From NCBI GenBank assembly GCA_013397935.1, contig VZRN01002233.1, positions 62,001-126,000 on the forward strand: a stretch of DNA of 64,000 bases, read 5' to 3'. This DNA is from Dasyornis broadbenti. Lineage: Eukaryota > Chordata > Aves > Passeriformes > Dasyornithidae. Shown here piece by piece: positions 10,701 to 21,763 of this stretch (the stretch's first letter is position 1; every line of letters begins with the position of its first letter). Position numbers and translations under genes: made by a program. A model generated the notes under the pieces. The model was given only the letters and a program-made list of their open reading frames with translations, did not search any database and was not told where the DNA came from.

Positions 10701-13700
10701 AGCACAACGCAGAGCCAGGGACCCCCAGGGCTGCCATAGGCACCGGGACCGAGTGCAATCGGATCCATCACAATGATCCCAGAGATGCTGATCCCTCTCC
10801 AGAAGCCCCAAACCCCATTTTTGGAGCCCGATGTGTGTGAGCAGCCCCCAGCCTGTGCCTGCTGGGTTATTTATCTGAGCTTTAATAACACCACCCTTTC
10901 ACTGGTATCAAACAGCCGTTGCTGCTTCGAGCTTCTCATTCCCCTCAATGAGCTGGGAACAAATGAAGTGGGTGCAGAGCTGCTGGCCCTTTGTTCTCCC
11001 TCATCTGCTCCACTCATTACTTTGAGGAGCCCTATTTTCCTCTTCTTTACAGCTTTCTTCTCTCGAACAATGGGCTCTGAATGTATTCAAGTAACTCTTT
11101 TATCATTCACTTCTGCAGAGATCTTTAAGTTCTCCACCTGAACAGTTGGTATTTCTATTTATGAAAACTTTCTTGCTGACTGCCGAAATTGGGATTTTAC
11201 TCTCGAAACGACTGGTTAGCTCAATTACCGCCCGTTTCGTTCTCCCCATTTAGATTTAATAGCTACAATTTATAAACGCCAGCCTTCCCTCTTGTTTCCT
11301 CACCCACCACACACAGTCAGCAAAGCCAGGAGCCTTCTGATCTCCCTCCGATGACGATCCGAGGTGGCCAGGCCATTTTTCGTACATTTTTTGCCCTACT
11401 AAAAGAAAACACAAAACAAATTCAGAAAACCCTCAATGTGTTCCCTCCCTTTTCATCATTTTCCCAGCACCAGATCTCACAAAGTGCTTTATGGGATGCA
11501 AGCAGGTCCTCACCAGCCTGGGAGCCCTCCAGTATCCCGGTAATTTAGAGGATGTTCCTTTTCACATGGTTGTTTGCTCTTCCAAGCCTAGCACAAAATA
11601 TTACAAAGCTGAATGGCTTTTTCTTCTCTCATTCCTTTCAACAACTCCTCTGAAGATCGTTCTGCTTCTTGCTGGTTCCTGGAAATTTTCCCTGCCTGAT
11701 AATTGCTGTTTGCACTGGTGGCTGGGCAGTGCCCGAGTACAAACACCTGCTTTTGGAACATCAGCTTTTTACAGGCTGTGCTGGTGGCAGGTGCTGGGTG
11801 CCCTGCATGCCTTGAGAGGCAGTTCCAGAGGATGCCGGGTGCCCTGGGCACCCTGGGTGGTGGTGGCAGGGAACGCTGGGTGTCCTACCTGCCCTGAGTG
11901 GCAGTGCTTGGTGGCAGTGCTTGGTGGCAGCCTTGGGTTTGCCCAGTGAAGGGGGACATGGAACCATGGCTGGAATCTATCACAGAATTCCCATGGAGCA
12001 CCGAGTGTGCTGGAAAACACACCAGTTTAAAAATTTTTTATATAACTTTAGCCAGGTTTGTCCACCTTTGCCCCGGGAAAAGGGAACTGGAGCTCCTTCC
12101 CAGGGCATTGTTTCTCCAGGTGAGGCCTGGTGAGCTCAGCATCCCAACAGCCTGGGAGCGGCACAGGAGATCCACAAGAGATCACAGCTCTCAAAGGTCA
12201 TCTACAAACATCTACTCCAGAAGCCACTCCTGGCAGAGTGGGAGACATCTGGTCCGGAAAGGACTGATAAGAAAATTGAAGAAAGAAAATCTAATTAACA
12301 TCGGAGGCTAAGAGATTCGGATCCAATGGGAAACTGAATCCTGGGGGTTGCTCAGCTTGGAACCAATGAAGACTGACCCAGTGCCTTTCTGTGGGTTTTG
12401 ACTGTATAAAGTTTGGGGAGAAATCTTGTAAATACATGCTTTTCATGGAATGATTCTCTCTGCACAGCCGGGCTGTGTGTGGATGAGATGATTTCTCTGG
12501 CACATCCTGGCCAGAACAACACCTTGGCCAGAAAATCAAGTAATGCCTTCACTCTCTAACACTAAAAATGTTGTTAAAGAGTTTTTCGTTTTTCCCACAG
12601 TTTGGGTGACAAGAGGAGCTCCAGGGCTGCTCACACAGGCTCGTGGACCAGCCCAGCTCCTCAGCTGGAAATAATGTTCCAGTTAACTCCAGCCCATCTG
12701 TTATCCCTCTCCTTTGCTAACGGAGCCCACGTTCTTTACAGTTTATTAATATTTATTTAGTCTGTTTGAAACCTAATCCTGTTGCAGGAGACTTGGGTTA
12801 CATCTACAAAGATTTTATCTCCCAGCTCAGGTGCTACTGCACCCTCAGAGTGTGGCAAAGGGATTTCACTCAGAGTTGGTGGCTGGTGCTAAAACCCAAG
12901 TCCATGGGAGCTGCTCCTACACTGAGGTCACATCCCTACCTGTCCCCAGCATTTTCTCAGCACAGATCTGCCTCCCACCATCCATTTCTAGGCATCTATT
13001 CTGGATAAAACCCCAGGGGCAGCAGGGTGTTTGTGCCAGGACATGGAGCAGCATGTGGGCAGCCTGATGAGACCCTGACCCACAGCAGAACGAGCTCTGT
13101 CCACCCACAGCACCAGGCTCCTTCAGAAAGAGCCTGTCAGTGCCCTGGAAAGTCAGGGATGGGAAAGGAGGTTAATAAAGGAGCTTTTCCATGAGTTTGA
13201 TAAGCACTAACATGCTGCAGGCTCGAGGTGAGCGGCGCAGACATCAGCTATAACGAGCTGAGCAGCCTCTCAGGAGGCTACAGGAAATCAAGTTTAACAT
13301 CAATTTTTAACTCTTGCTCTGCATTATTTAATAAGTGGTTTGAAACCTGCTTGGCATCACGAGAGGCTGGAATTCGTTCCTGCTTCGGAAGGGGGAAAAA
13401 AAATATTTTGTTTTGCAATTAGAGGAGCGTCCCCTCAGCTGCCGAGGTGGCATCGATCGGCTCAGCAGCCCAGGGTTTATAAAGAGCCCCCGGCAAAGCT
13501 TTTCTGCTCTTTTAATGAGATCGACCAAAGGCAGAGGATGCAGGGACTAATCTAAACCAGGGCACCTCGTGCCTGTGCCCTTGGCTGGGGCACACACCTG
13601 GACAGGTTTGGAATGGTCAAAAAATGAGTGCCCTGTCCTGTCTGGTGCCTGGTGAGCAGGAGCAGCCCTTCCTCTGTGCTTCCCTTTCACAGACACTGGG

Positions 13701-14754
13701 ACTAAGCACACACCCTCATAAATCTTCTTCTGCCAAGCTGTTACAACATCACCCAAAACTGCTCTCTGAATCCTCACGTTGCGGTGTTTTCTCTACATTT
13801 TCCCTGGCTGCTGCCTCTTCCTAGGAAGGAGTGCCCGGCTTTTTGCTGGCTGCAACTCATCAAAACCCCACGTGGAGAGTGCAGCAGTTCACCAAGCTGC
13901 TGAGCTGACCCCAAAACAGAGTGGTTTTTGGCAAAGTGGAATCTTCCTGCTGGATCAGACCAGAGATGGTGAGAGGAATCACCTGCAGAGTCACTGCTGT
14001 ACCCGGAAAGGTGGTGTGTCCGTGCCGCCCCATCACCAGGCAGGACACAGGCTCCTCTCCAGCCCCTGCATGTGAAGGATTGACTTTTCAAAGATTTCCA
14101 AATACTTCCCAGTTGGAGCAAAACTCACCTTTAACGTTTTATGGAGGCATCAAGCTGTTCATGCTTTTCTATCCCTGTTTTAAGGGAAGCTTTATTAGGT
14201 CGGTCCATGGATTTTTCAGTTAAAATAATTGGTGTTTTACACCACGGACATCAATACAAGTGTAAACACAAGCAGGAACAGCAGCGGCAGTGATGCATGG
14301 CCTGGGTTTGACTCCCTGGGCTGAGCTGCTCTCAGGTCCTCTAAGGAGTGATAAAGGAGTGTTGGACGGGATTGACCAGCTCTCCATGGATCTTCACCAG
14401 CAAAGCCCACCCTGCGCTGACCCTGGAGTTCCCCTGTCCCTGCTGGGAGCTGCCAGGTGTGACCAGACCCATCCTGGTGGCAGGAGATGCTCTGAGCAGT
14501 CGGGACAGGGATGGGTACAGCAACTGCGCTTGCACTGGGACCTGGACTGAGCAGCTCTTCCATCCTCGGGGAGGAGCTGGGTAAGAGCTTCCAGCAGCTT
14601 CTGGAAGCACAATTCCAGCTGGAATGTCACACCAGCACACGGCATTCCCACGTACCAGTGCACCCCTCCCTACCTGGGAAAGTGAACTCACACCGGGAGC
14701 CTGGCAGAGGGGGAGGGAGGCTCTATATGCTATTCCATACTTCCTCCTCCATTT

Positions 14755-14955
14755 AGATGGATTAATTGACCTTTAAAAATGTGCCCAGAAAATAAATGAC
14801 CTAATAAAATGAATTATCCTCTTCCACAGTGCTCGAAATCCACTGTAACTTGAGAGGAGACTAATGAAACATTGAAAGCATTGAAGAAACGACTAATGAA
14901 AGAAATAACCCTAATAAAGAATAATTGATTAGTAATTTGAAAGCACTGCAAAGCA
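14755..14955. promoter_or_regulatory. Candidate conserved non-coding block, homeodomain-site cluster
   Basis: Repeated non-tandem TAAT-type words occur here, such as GATTAATTGACC, GACTAATGAAAC and GATTAGTAATTTG. They lie in unique DNA with no repeat or coding signature. Confidence 0.3.
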
Positions 14956-17053
14956 TGGGGTGAAGGCTCAGCTGGGCCACGGGCCCTGGGAGGTGGGGAC
15001 TGGTTGGAAAACCCAATTTTCCCCCATTTCTGTCCCTATGGTGGCGGGTGGGAGGGTGGGAGCTGCTGCTGAGGCCCATGTGGGACCTGAGTGCCACCAG
15101 CATGTGCTCGTCTCAAATTATGCTTCCTCGCAAAAAATTAAGGGTTAAGAAAAAGCTGGATGAGGCTTCTGGAAGCGCTGCCACTTCTTTAATTGTCGTT
15201 TCCAAGAATTCAGCAAACTGAACATGGAAGAGGGAAGCTGGCACTGCTGCCATAGCCTCCTCGGGCTGGAGTGACTTTGTGCTTGGTTTTTGGCACCGCA
15301 GAGCCCTTATCTCACTGAGTTAAACCCGTGCCTTAATTTTTATGAGCTCCTTGGCAAGGCTGGTGGAGCAGAACCACAGCCGTATATCCCGGTTCAGCGA
15401 GGGGATATTGTTCCCTGGGTGGGAAATAAAGGTGGAAGTGTCCGCAGCGAATTTACAGCTGGCGATAAGCAGGGTTTCGCCAACAGTCCCCTGGCAAATT
15501 CTGTTTATTGTCAGCCTCTTCCTGCCCGGAGCTGCATCCAGGACAGAGCAATTCAGTGACACCACAATTGTCTCCCATCGACCTGCCCGGTGCTGCCTGG
15601 GGATGCTCCTGCTGCTCCCTCCACCCTGCCTGACCAAAGACGCTCATCCTAATGCTCATCCCTCTGGAGCAGTAGCAGGACCAGGGAGCCTCTCCCTTAA
15701 TGTCATCTCTCATTCTTGATAATCCAGCTGAGCCGGGGGAAGAGGACCAACTCTGCTGTCCTGACTCCCGTGGAGCTGGAGCTCCCTGCAAGTGACAGCT
15801 GACATTCTCCTGGCACAGGATATTCCAGAATTGTGGGAGGGACGAGCTGGGGATGGGGCTGCAGGCTCTGCCTTGGGCTGCAACAGCCTCGCTGATCCTG
15901 GCACAGCCACCTCTGCAACGCTCCCGGGGCAGAGTACTCGGTGTTACTGGCACAGGCTGCCAAAGCACGGATGCATATTTACATATTTTTTTAAGAAGTC
16001 ATTAGAAATTCTGCAAAAGAAGGTCCTGATGAAGCACTCATTAATAATTCCCCGGCCCGCAGGTTGGCGATGCAGTTGTTTGCACAAGCAGCCATGTTCC
16101 ACAATCCCAATAGGATGTTCTCCCACGATGGTGCCATCCATAACTCTGTATTAAAAGTGTCACACGCAGCGTGCTCTCGTTCCTCAAACCTGCGCCTTCT
16201 GTTTGTTTATTTGTTCTTCCAGCACAAAACAATTCAACCTCCACAGTTATTTTAAGCAAATCAGGTTTCGCTCAGCGTTTCATTTCCATTTTAAAATACG
16301 TCCTTGCAGGAGCTGCGGGAGGTGCGGGCGTTTCCAGCAAATCCATCCATCCTGGTTGAACCGTTTTTGTAAGGGTGTTATTAATGCTGGCTGCAAGAGA
16401 TGGGCTCCACAGGATGCCAGCCCGCTCTCCCACAAGGTGCCAAACGTGGCAGAAAGTGGGGGCACGGGAGCAGCCAAGCCAGGGAGTGGAGCCCTCACTG
16501 GAACACAGCTCCAAGCACGGCGCTCAGCATTTCCTCAGCCTGATTTTCTCCTTGTCCCAATCACGACTGCCAGATTAGCTGGAGGTGAAAGGAATATTAA
16601 AACTTTAATAAAGTCGTCAAGACTGAGCCACGTCTCGGCTCTGTCCTTGTCTGTGCGTTACCTTTGGTTGGGATTTAAATTTTTATAAAAGATGTCAGAT
16701 CTGGACTGAGCTGGGAGGAAGAAATCAGGCTCTCATGTAGTTACTGGTGTCCCAAAAGGAAGGTACAGCAGCACGAGTGAACTCCATACTGGGAGTGGGA
16801 ATGCAGCTCTGTCCATCCAGAGCTCCTCTGTGAGCAAAGGCTTTGCCCTCTGCCTGAAAATGTCCACAAATCCCTGTAAATCTATATTTTTCATCAGTCA
16901 GGGCTTCTGCTGGGAACATCCAGGGCCTGTCTGCACGAGGCTCCTGAGAAGTTGCTACAGAAGGCGTTGGGAAGCAGCTCCAGCTGCTGGATCGCTGTCC
17001 ATAGCTTCAGCCCTCGCCATTGATTTTCCTCCTGCCCACTTGGCACATGATGT

Positions 17054-17092
17054 ATCTGGTTCATAAAAGCTTGGATCTGGTTAATAAAAGCT
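17054..17092. repeat. Imperfect tandem doublet, period 21
   Basis: ATCTGGTTCATAAAAGCT (17054-17071) is followed by ATCTGGTTAATAAAAGCT (17075-17092), with one mismatch. It also creates an AATAAA word in the second copy. Confidence 0.8.
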
Positions 17093-20000
17093 AAGTGGGA
17101 GCTGCTGTTCATTCCACAGAACCCCAGTGCCGGTGTCCTTTGACATCCTTGTCCCCAGCTCCTGATGTCTCCCAAGTGACTCCCCTGGCACCTCCTGCAT
17201 CTCTCTCCAGGGCTGGCGAGAGGCGTCGTGGTGCCAGTGACGCTGATCCTGGGCTCTCTCACAAGGAGCAGCGATTGCCCAAAGCTGTTATCAGACCTGA
17301 ATGTCCTCACACCCTGTTTGGAACCAAATCCTGGCCTTCCCCAGTGGGAATAGAACACTTCTCCTGCAGGTCAGGGGTGTGCTGGTGGAGTTTGGGATGC
17401 AACACCTCCGGACGCTCGAGATGCTGAGCCGTGCATCCAAACACCCTTCCCTAATTCCCCTCCACATCCCTGTTTGTGTAGCCCTGGATGTTCTGGGCTG
17501 GTGACTAATCAGGTGCTGAGTTTCAAATCACAACAAGCAAAAATTGAACCATAGTTCAAAACCAGCACTGAGGTCATGGCTCGAGGTATTGAAGAACTGT
17601 CTGTGAGGCACATAAATCCTCATCTGGGTTTGTTGCGGCTTTGTTAGGAGAGGCCCCTCTTGGCTGCAATGCTGTGGCTTTGCTGCTGTCCATGTGCCTG
17701 CTCTGGGCTCCCTGGGAGTGGGAGAATCCTTCGGCCCTTCAGAGTGAGCACCAAGCTCCCTCTACATGGCCTCGAGTGGAGACTCCTCACATTTCACACA
17801 GAAACTCATCTTAAAATCTCAGCATGACGAGGGCACTTGGCACTAATGAAATGAAAAATGTTTCTGTTAAGCAGAGAAACTGTTAGGACAGCTTGAAGTA
17901 TTGTGCTCCTCTGTCAACTCCAAAGTGGACCAATTTTCCACGAGGTTCTTCTATATATTTGTTCTTAACCTTAAGAATATGATTGCGAGGATAATAATTC
18001 AATCCTGCGAGCAGGAGGGAGAGCAAACAGAGAGCTGTCCTGCTGTTTGCCTTGGGAAGGAAGAGCCCAGAGCTGCAGCTGCCTTTGCCCTGGGCATCTC
18101 CTTAACACAAAACTGGAGACCTGCAACCGCCTTTTTGGGGGTCCCAAGCTGCAGCCCCCCTTGGCTAATTCTCTGGGGAGAAAGGAGTGTGCTCTCTGTT
18201 GTGGAGTGAGTAATGCCGCGAGTATAGGCACAGTGACAGAGCCTCACTAGAAATGAAATGAGATCATCCACCAGGTAGAGAGCGTAGGTAGGGAACTCCT
18301 ATTCATCACGACGGAAACGACATTCCAATGCAAATTTCCCAGCTCTGTTGGCAATTCTTAATTGGCCAGTCTATCAAAACAGGTATCAGTGCTGTTCCAT
18401 CCCAGGGATATGATACTTCCCCCCAGCTCTCAGAAGCGGCTTTATGTGTTTTCCAAATTGTTCTTCAGCTTTGAAAAACCTAATGTAGCCTGAACAGCCG
18501 AAATGAAGGACTGCAAACAGACTGCTGGCTCCGTGCAGGATCCAAATCCCCGAGCAGCAGCATCCTGGTGGCTGGGTAGCAATAGCACAGAGTAAGGGTT
18601 ATAAATTACCCAGGTTCTCTTGCTTCTGTTTTTCTCCCCTTTTTTATCAAAATGTGAATTTATGAACACGGACTTTGAATTATTACCCCAAAAAGGCACA
18701 TTAGGTATTTTACAGCATATTTCATGTAGTGTCTCATCTAAAAAAGGCAGACAGGCAGAGGAGTGTAAGAACAAACTGTTCTTCACTAATAAAGTGTCGC
18801 CAAAGATAATCGGCAATTTCCTTTTACTGTAGAGCCTGTACATGGGCTGGATATTTATAGTTCCTTGTCCAAAGCTGGGCCCCTCCATGCTCCCCCAGCT
18901 CCAGCCACCACCAGCCCTCCAACCCCACTGGCTGCACTTGTAGGGGGAAAGTTTCCTTTCTCCCAAGCTTCTCGGGGTGACAAAAATCTCTATTAAGCCC
19001 TTCAGCAGAGCCTAAAACCTGTGGATCTGCCTGACATTATGATATAGCCGGGAACAGCTCAAAATCCACCCTCGCAGAGTCCACAGGAGTAAGAGGATTA
19101 GGAGTGATGGGAAATTAAATGCCAGTTTCTCCAGAAGATGAGCAGAGGAGGCTCTGCTGGTGCCCTCCTGGCCATGGGCTCGGTGCTGAGAGAGGCTGTT
19201 GACAAAAATGTCCTTTGTTGGAGAGGGAGCCAGCATTGATTCCCTGAACTGTCCCCTCCCTCTCACCTTTGGGTCTGTCCCAGCTGGGCCTGGCTGTGTT
19301 TTCCCTCTCCCAAAGGAATGGCCCTGGCACTTGGCTTTGCCTGCCCAGCCCAAGCTGCTCCTCCAGGAGGAAGGGACAAGGTTTTCCTGAAAACATGAGG
19401 GTGAGGCAGCAAATGTAAATTGGATGTATCCGATGAACTACGTGACCTGGAGAAGAGTTATGGTGGCTTTGGGAGCTCTCAGGGAGAGGAGAAACATTGG
19501 GCAGATCGGTTGGAGGAAGTGGTAACGAGGATTTATGGGATCTGCTGGTGGCAAGAGCTTATCTGGGCTCCTACAAAGTGCTCCTGAGAGAGGGGTACAG
19601 ATGTGTAACTCAACAGGATGGCAGAGGCCACCGGCCAAGCCTGGACACGAGCACTAAACTGGCCACAACATGAAATTAATGAAGGCACAAGACTCCATGG
19701 TGGCTTTTCCACTGGAAAGCTGCTCATTTTGGGGTTCTTTGGAGCACACACAGCACACAGGCACCAACTGGGCTGGCTGCAGCTGCCAGCACTGGCTTTT
19801 CCTTCTGCTCCTCCGAATCATGGCCACTGGAATCCGCCTCCCCATACGTGGCAGCTTCCCAAAACTGTGCAATTAAACAAGTGGCTGGAAATGAAGCAGG
19901 AGAAGGGGCAGCTCTGCTGTGGATGTGGGAAAGGAAACAAATGTTTTCATATAAAGGGAGTTTACACTGCGTATAAATCTGAATGCCAGAAGCTTAATAC

Positions 20001-20337
20001 ATTGTGGACAGAAGCTGTTCCATCATTCCAGGGCTATTAAATTTTTTAATCAAACGCTTTAGCTATTAAACTGCTGGGGGTTGGCAAGGGCTGGCTCTTC
20101 CTGTAGGTTAAACCCACCACGGTCCAAACAAATACAAAATTAATTCCAGGTGCCAAAGGAATGGAGGAGTCAATATGAGGGTAATATTTCCTGGGGCCTG
20201 GCTGGTCCCATCCCACCTGCTGGGAGGTGACCTGAGGTTTAGGGGCCTGGGGTGCCTGTCCAAAGCCACCCAGGGAACGTGTGGCAAACCTTTGCAAGGA
20301 CTGGGTCTCTCCTGCTCTGCCCTGCGCTGCCTCCTCC

Positions 20338-20716
20338 TGATGCCTAGATGGGCTTACCTAAAACAGAGGCTAGACAAAGTTAAGAGAATAAAACCAGTTC
20401 TATTTATTGAAGGGCCTTCAGGTACAGTTAGGGCAGTCAGAGCCCACCCAGGGGCTTCACCCAAAATGGATCATGGGTCACGGGTTTTCCCGCCAGTAAC
20501 TCTGAGTTTGCTCCCCGCCCAGTTCACTGCTGTTTCCAGATCTCGGGGCCTGAGACAGCGAGGTGTCCTTGAGTTTCAGGCTTAGAGAGGAATCGTTTTG
20601 TCTAAAAATGAGAGAACAGTAGCTTAGCACCCTGTATGGAACCTAGAGTTATGCACTAAAGAATTACAGGATTGCAGATCCATGGAAAATATAGAAGCTA
20701 AAATCCTAAGGCATCA
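20338..20716 (-). mobile_element. Solo LTR (endogenous retrovirus), 379 bp, TSD CTCC
   Basis: The element starts TGATGCC and ends GGCATCA, a perfect 7-bp inverted terminus with canonical TG...CA ends. CTCC occurs on both sides (20334-20337 and 20717-20720), giving a 4-bp target-site duplication. The minus strand carries AATAAA (complement of 20403-20408) about 65 bases before its 3' end, which sets the orientation. There is no gag, pol or env sequence, so this is a solo LTR. A 4-bp duplication is typical of gammaretrovirus-like ERV1 families; the exact family is not identified. Confidence 0.85.
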
Positions 20717-21732
20717 CTCCCAGCATCCCAGACCCCACCTGGGCGCTCTGGAGGGGGATGCTGACCACAACCAATACTGTGGTCCAAGTGTCACACCTGG
20801 GAGGTCTCACACCAGGAGGACAGGAGCTTCTGCTAGACAGTCACAGCCCAGGGGAGGAGCTGCTGCTGCTGGTGGCTGCTCTCATCTGCAGCCCTGCCCT
20901 CGGCAGCTGTGCTGCACAGCTGGATGTCCTGCTAGCCCTGACCAAAATATGCCTGTGGAAGTCCAGCTCCTGTGTCCAGCAGAGCTCCAGCCAAGGCCGG
21001 TGCCACAGTGAAGCTTGCGCTGAGCTCTTCTGTCTCAGCAGCTCTGCCGGCAGCCAGAGGCTCGCTCGTCCATCACTGCTGAGGAGCTGTGAGCAGGGAC
21101 ACTGACACGCTGTCATGGAAAGAACCAGCACAGAGGAAGCAGTGGGAGGAAAATATCTGCAGCCTGGTGGTTAAAGCTGGTTTTAAAGACACAGAGAAAA
21201 TTCATGGTGGTGAGAAATGTAGAAGTTCACCTTGATTAAGTCGCCTGAAACACAACTGCTCGCTGCGCTCCTGCTCTGGCAGCTGGGCTGGTCATTACTC
21301 CTCGTGACACTGCCCACGTTCCCTGAGCTGCAAAGATGCTGGGAACAGCTCTCCCACCTTGAGATCTGCCTGCCTGGCCTCTCTGCTGTGTGGCCGAGGC
21401 AGCAGCGTGCCCATCATCTCAGTGTCTTCTCTCCCAAAATAACCTGCAACTGATGGCGCAGCAAAGTTTCGGGGAAGGAGGCAGCAGGTAATTATGAATT
21501 CCTGCCTGGACCTTGGCTTCTCCCCTCACATACCGATACCCTTGTAGGTTTTCCCTCAGGCAGAACTGTAACGCTGTATTTGCTCTTTATCCCTCTAAAC
21601 ACATAATCCACCCCGAACCCTGCTGGTCCCTTGCAGCTCATCCAGACAAGGCAGCGCTGCATGTGCCTAATAACTCATTCTTTTAAAAAACATTTGATTT
21701 TATCCCTTCTAATTGTTTTTCCCTGCAATCTT

Positions 21733-21763
21733 GGGGGGGGGGGGGGGGGGGCGCACAAACCAN
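21733..21763. repeat. Poly-G tract and adjacent ambiguous base
   Basis: An uninterrupted run of about 19 G is followed 12 bases later by a single undetermined base. A further GGGGGGG run lies near 21806. The tract is prone to quadruplex formation and sequencing error, so its true length is uncertain. Confidence 0.85.

Larger units (their letters stand above)
10616..20337. other. Intergenic sequence, no gene recognised
   Basis: Nearly 10 kb with no frame that looks coding. Contents worth naming: a unique block at 10860-11280 rich in developmental-type words, a small TGGCAGTGCTTGG duplication near 11898-11923, an AT-rich TAAT cluster at 14755-14955, and a 21-base-period doublet at 17054-17092. 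I see no RNA genes, LINE copies or LTRs in it. Confidence 0.6.
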
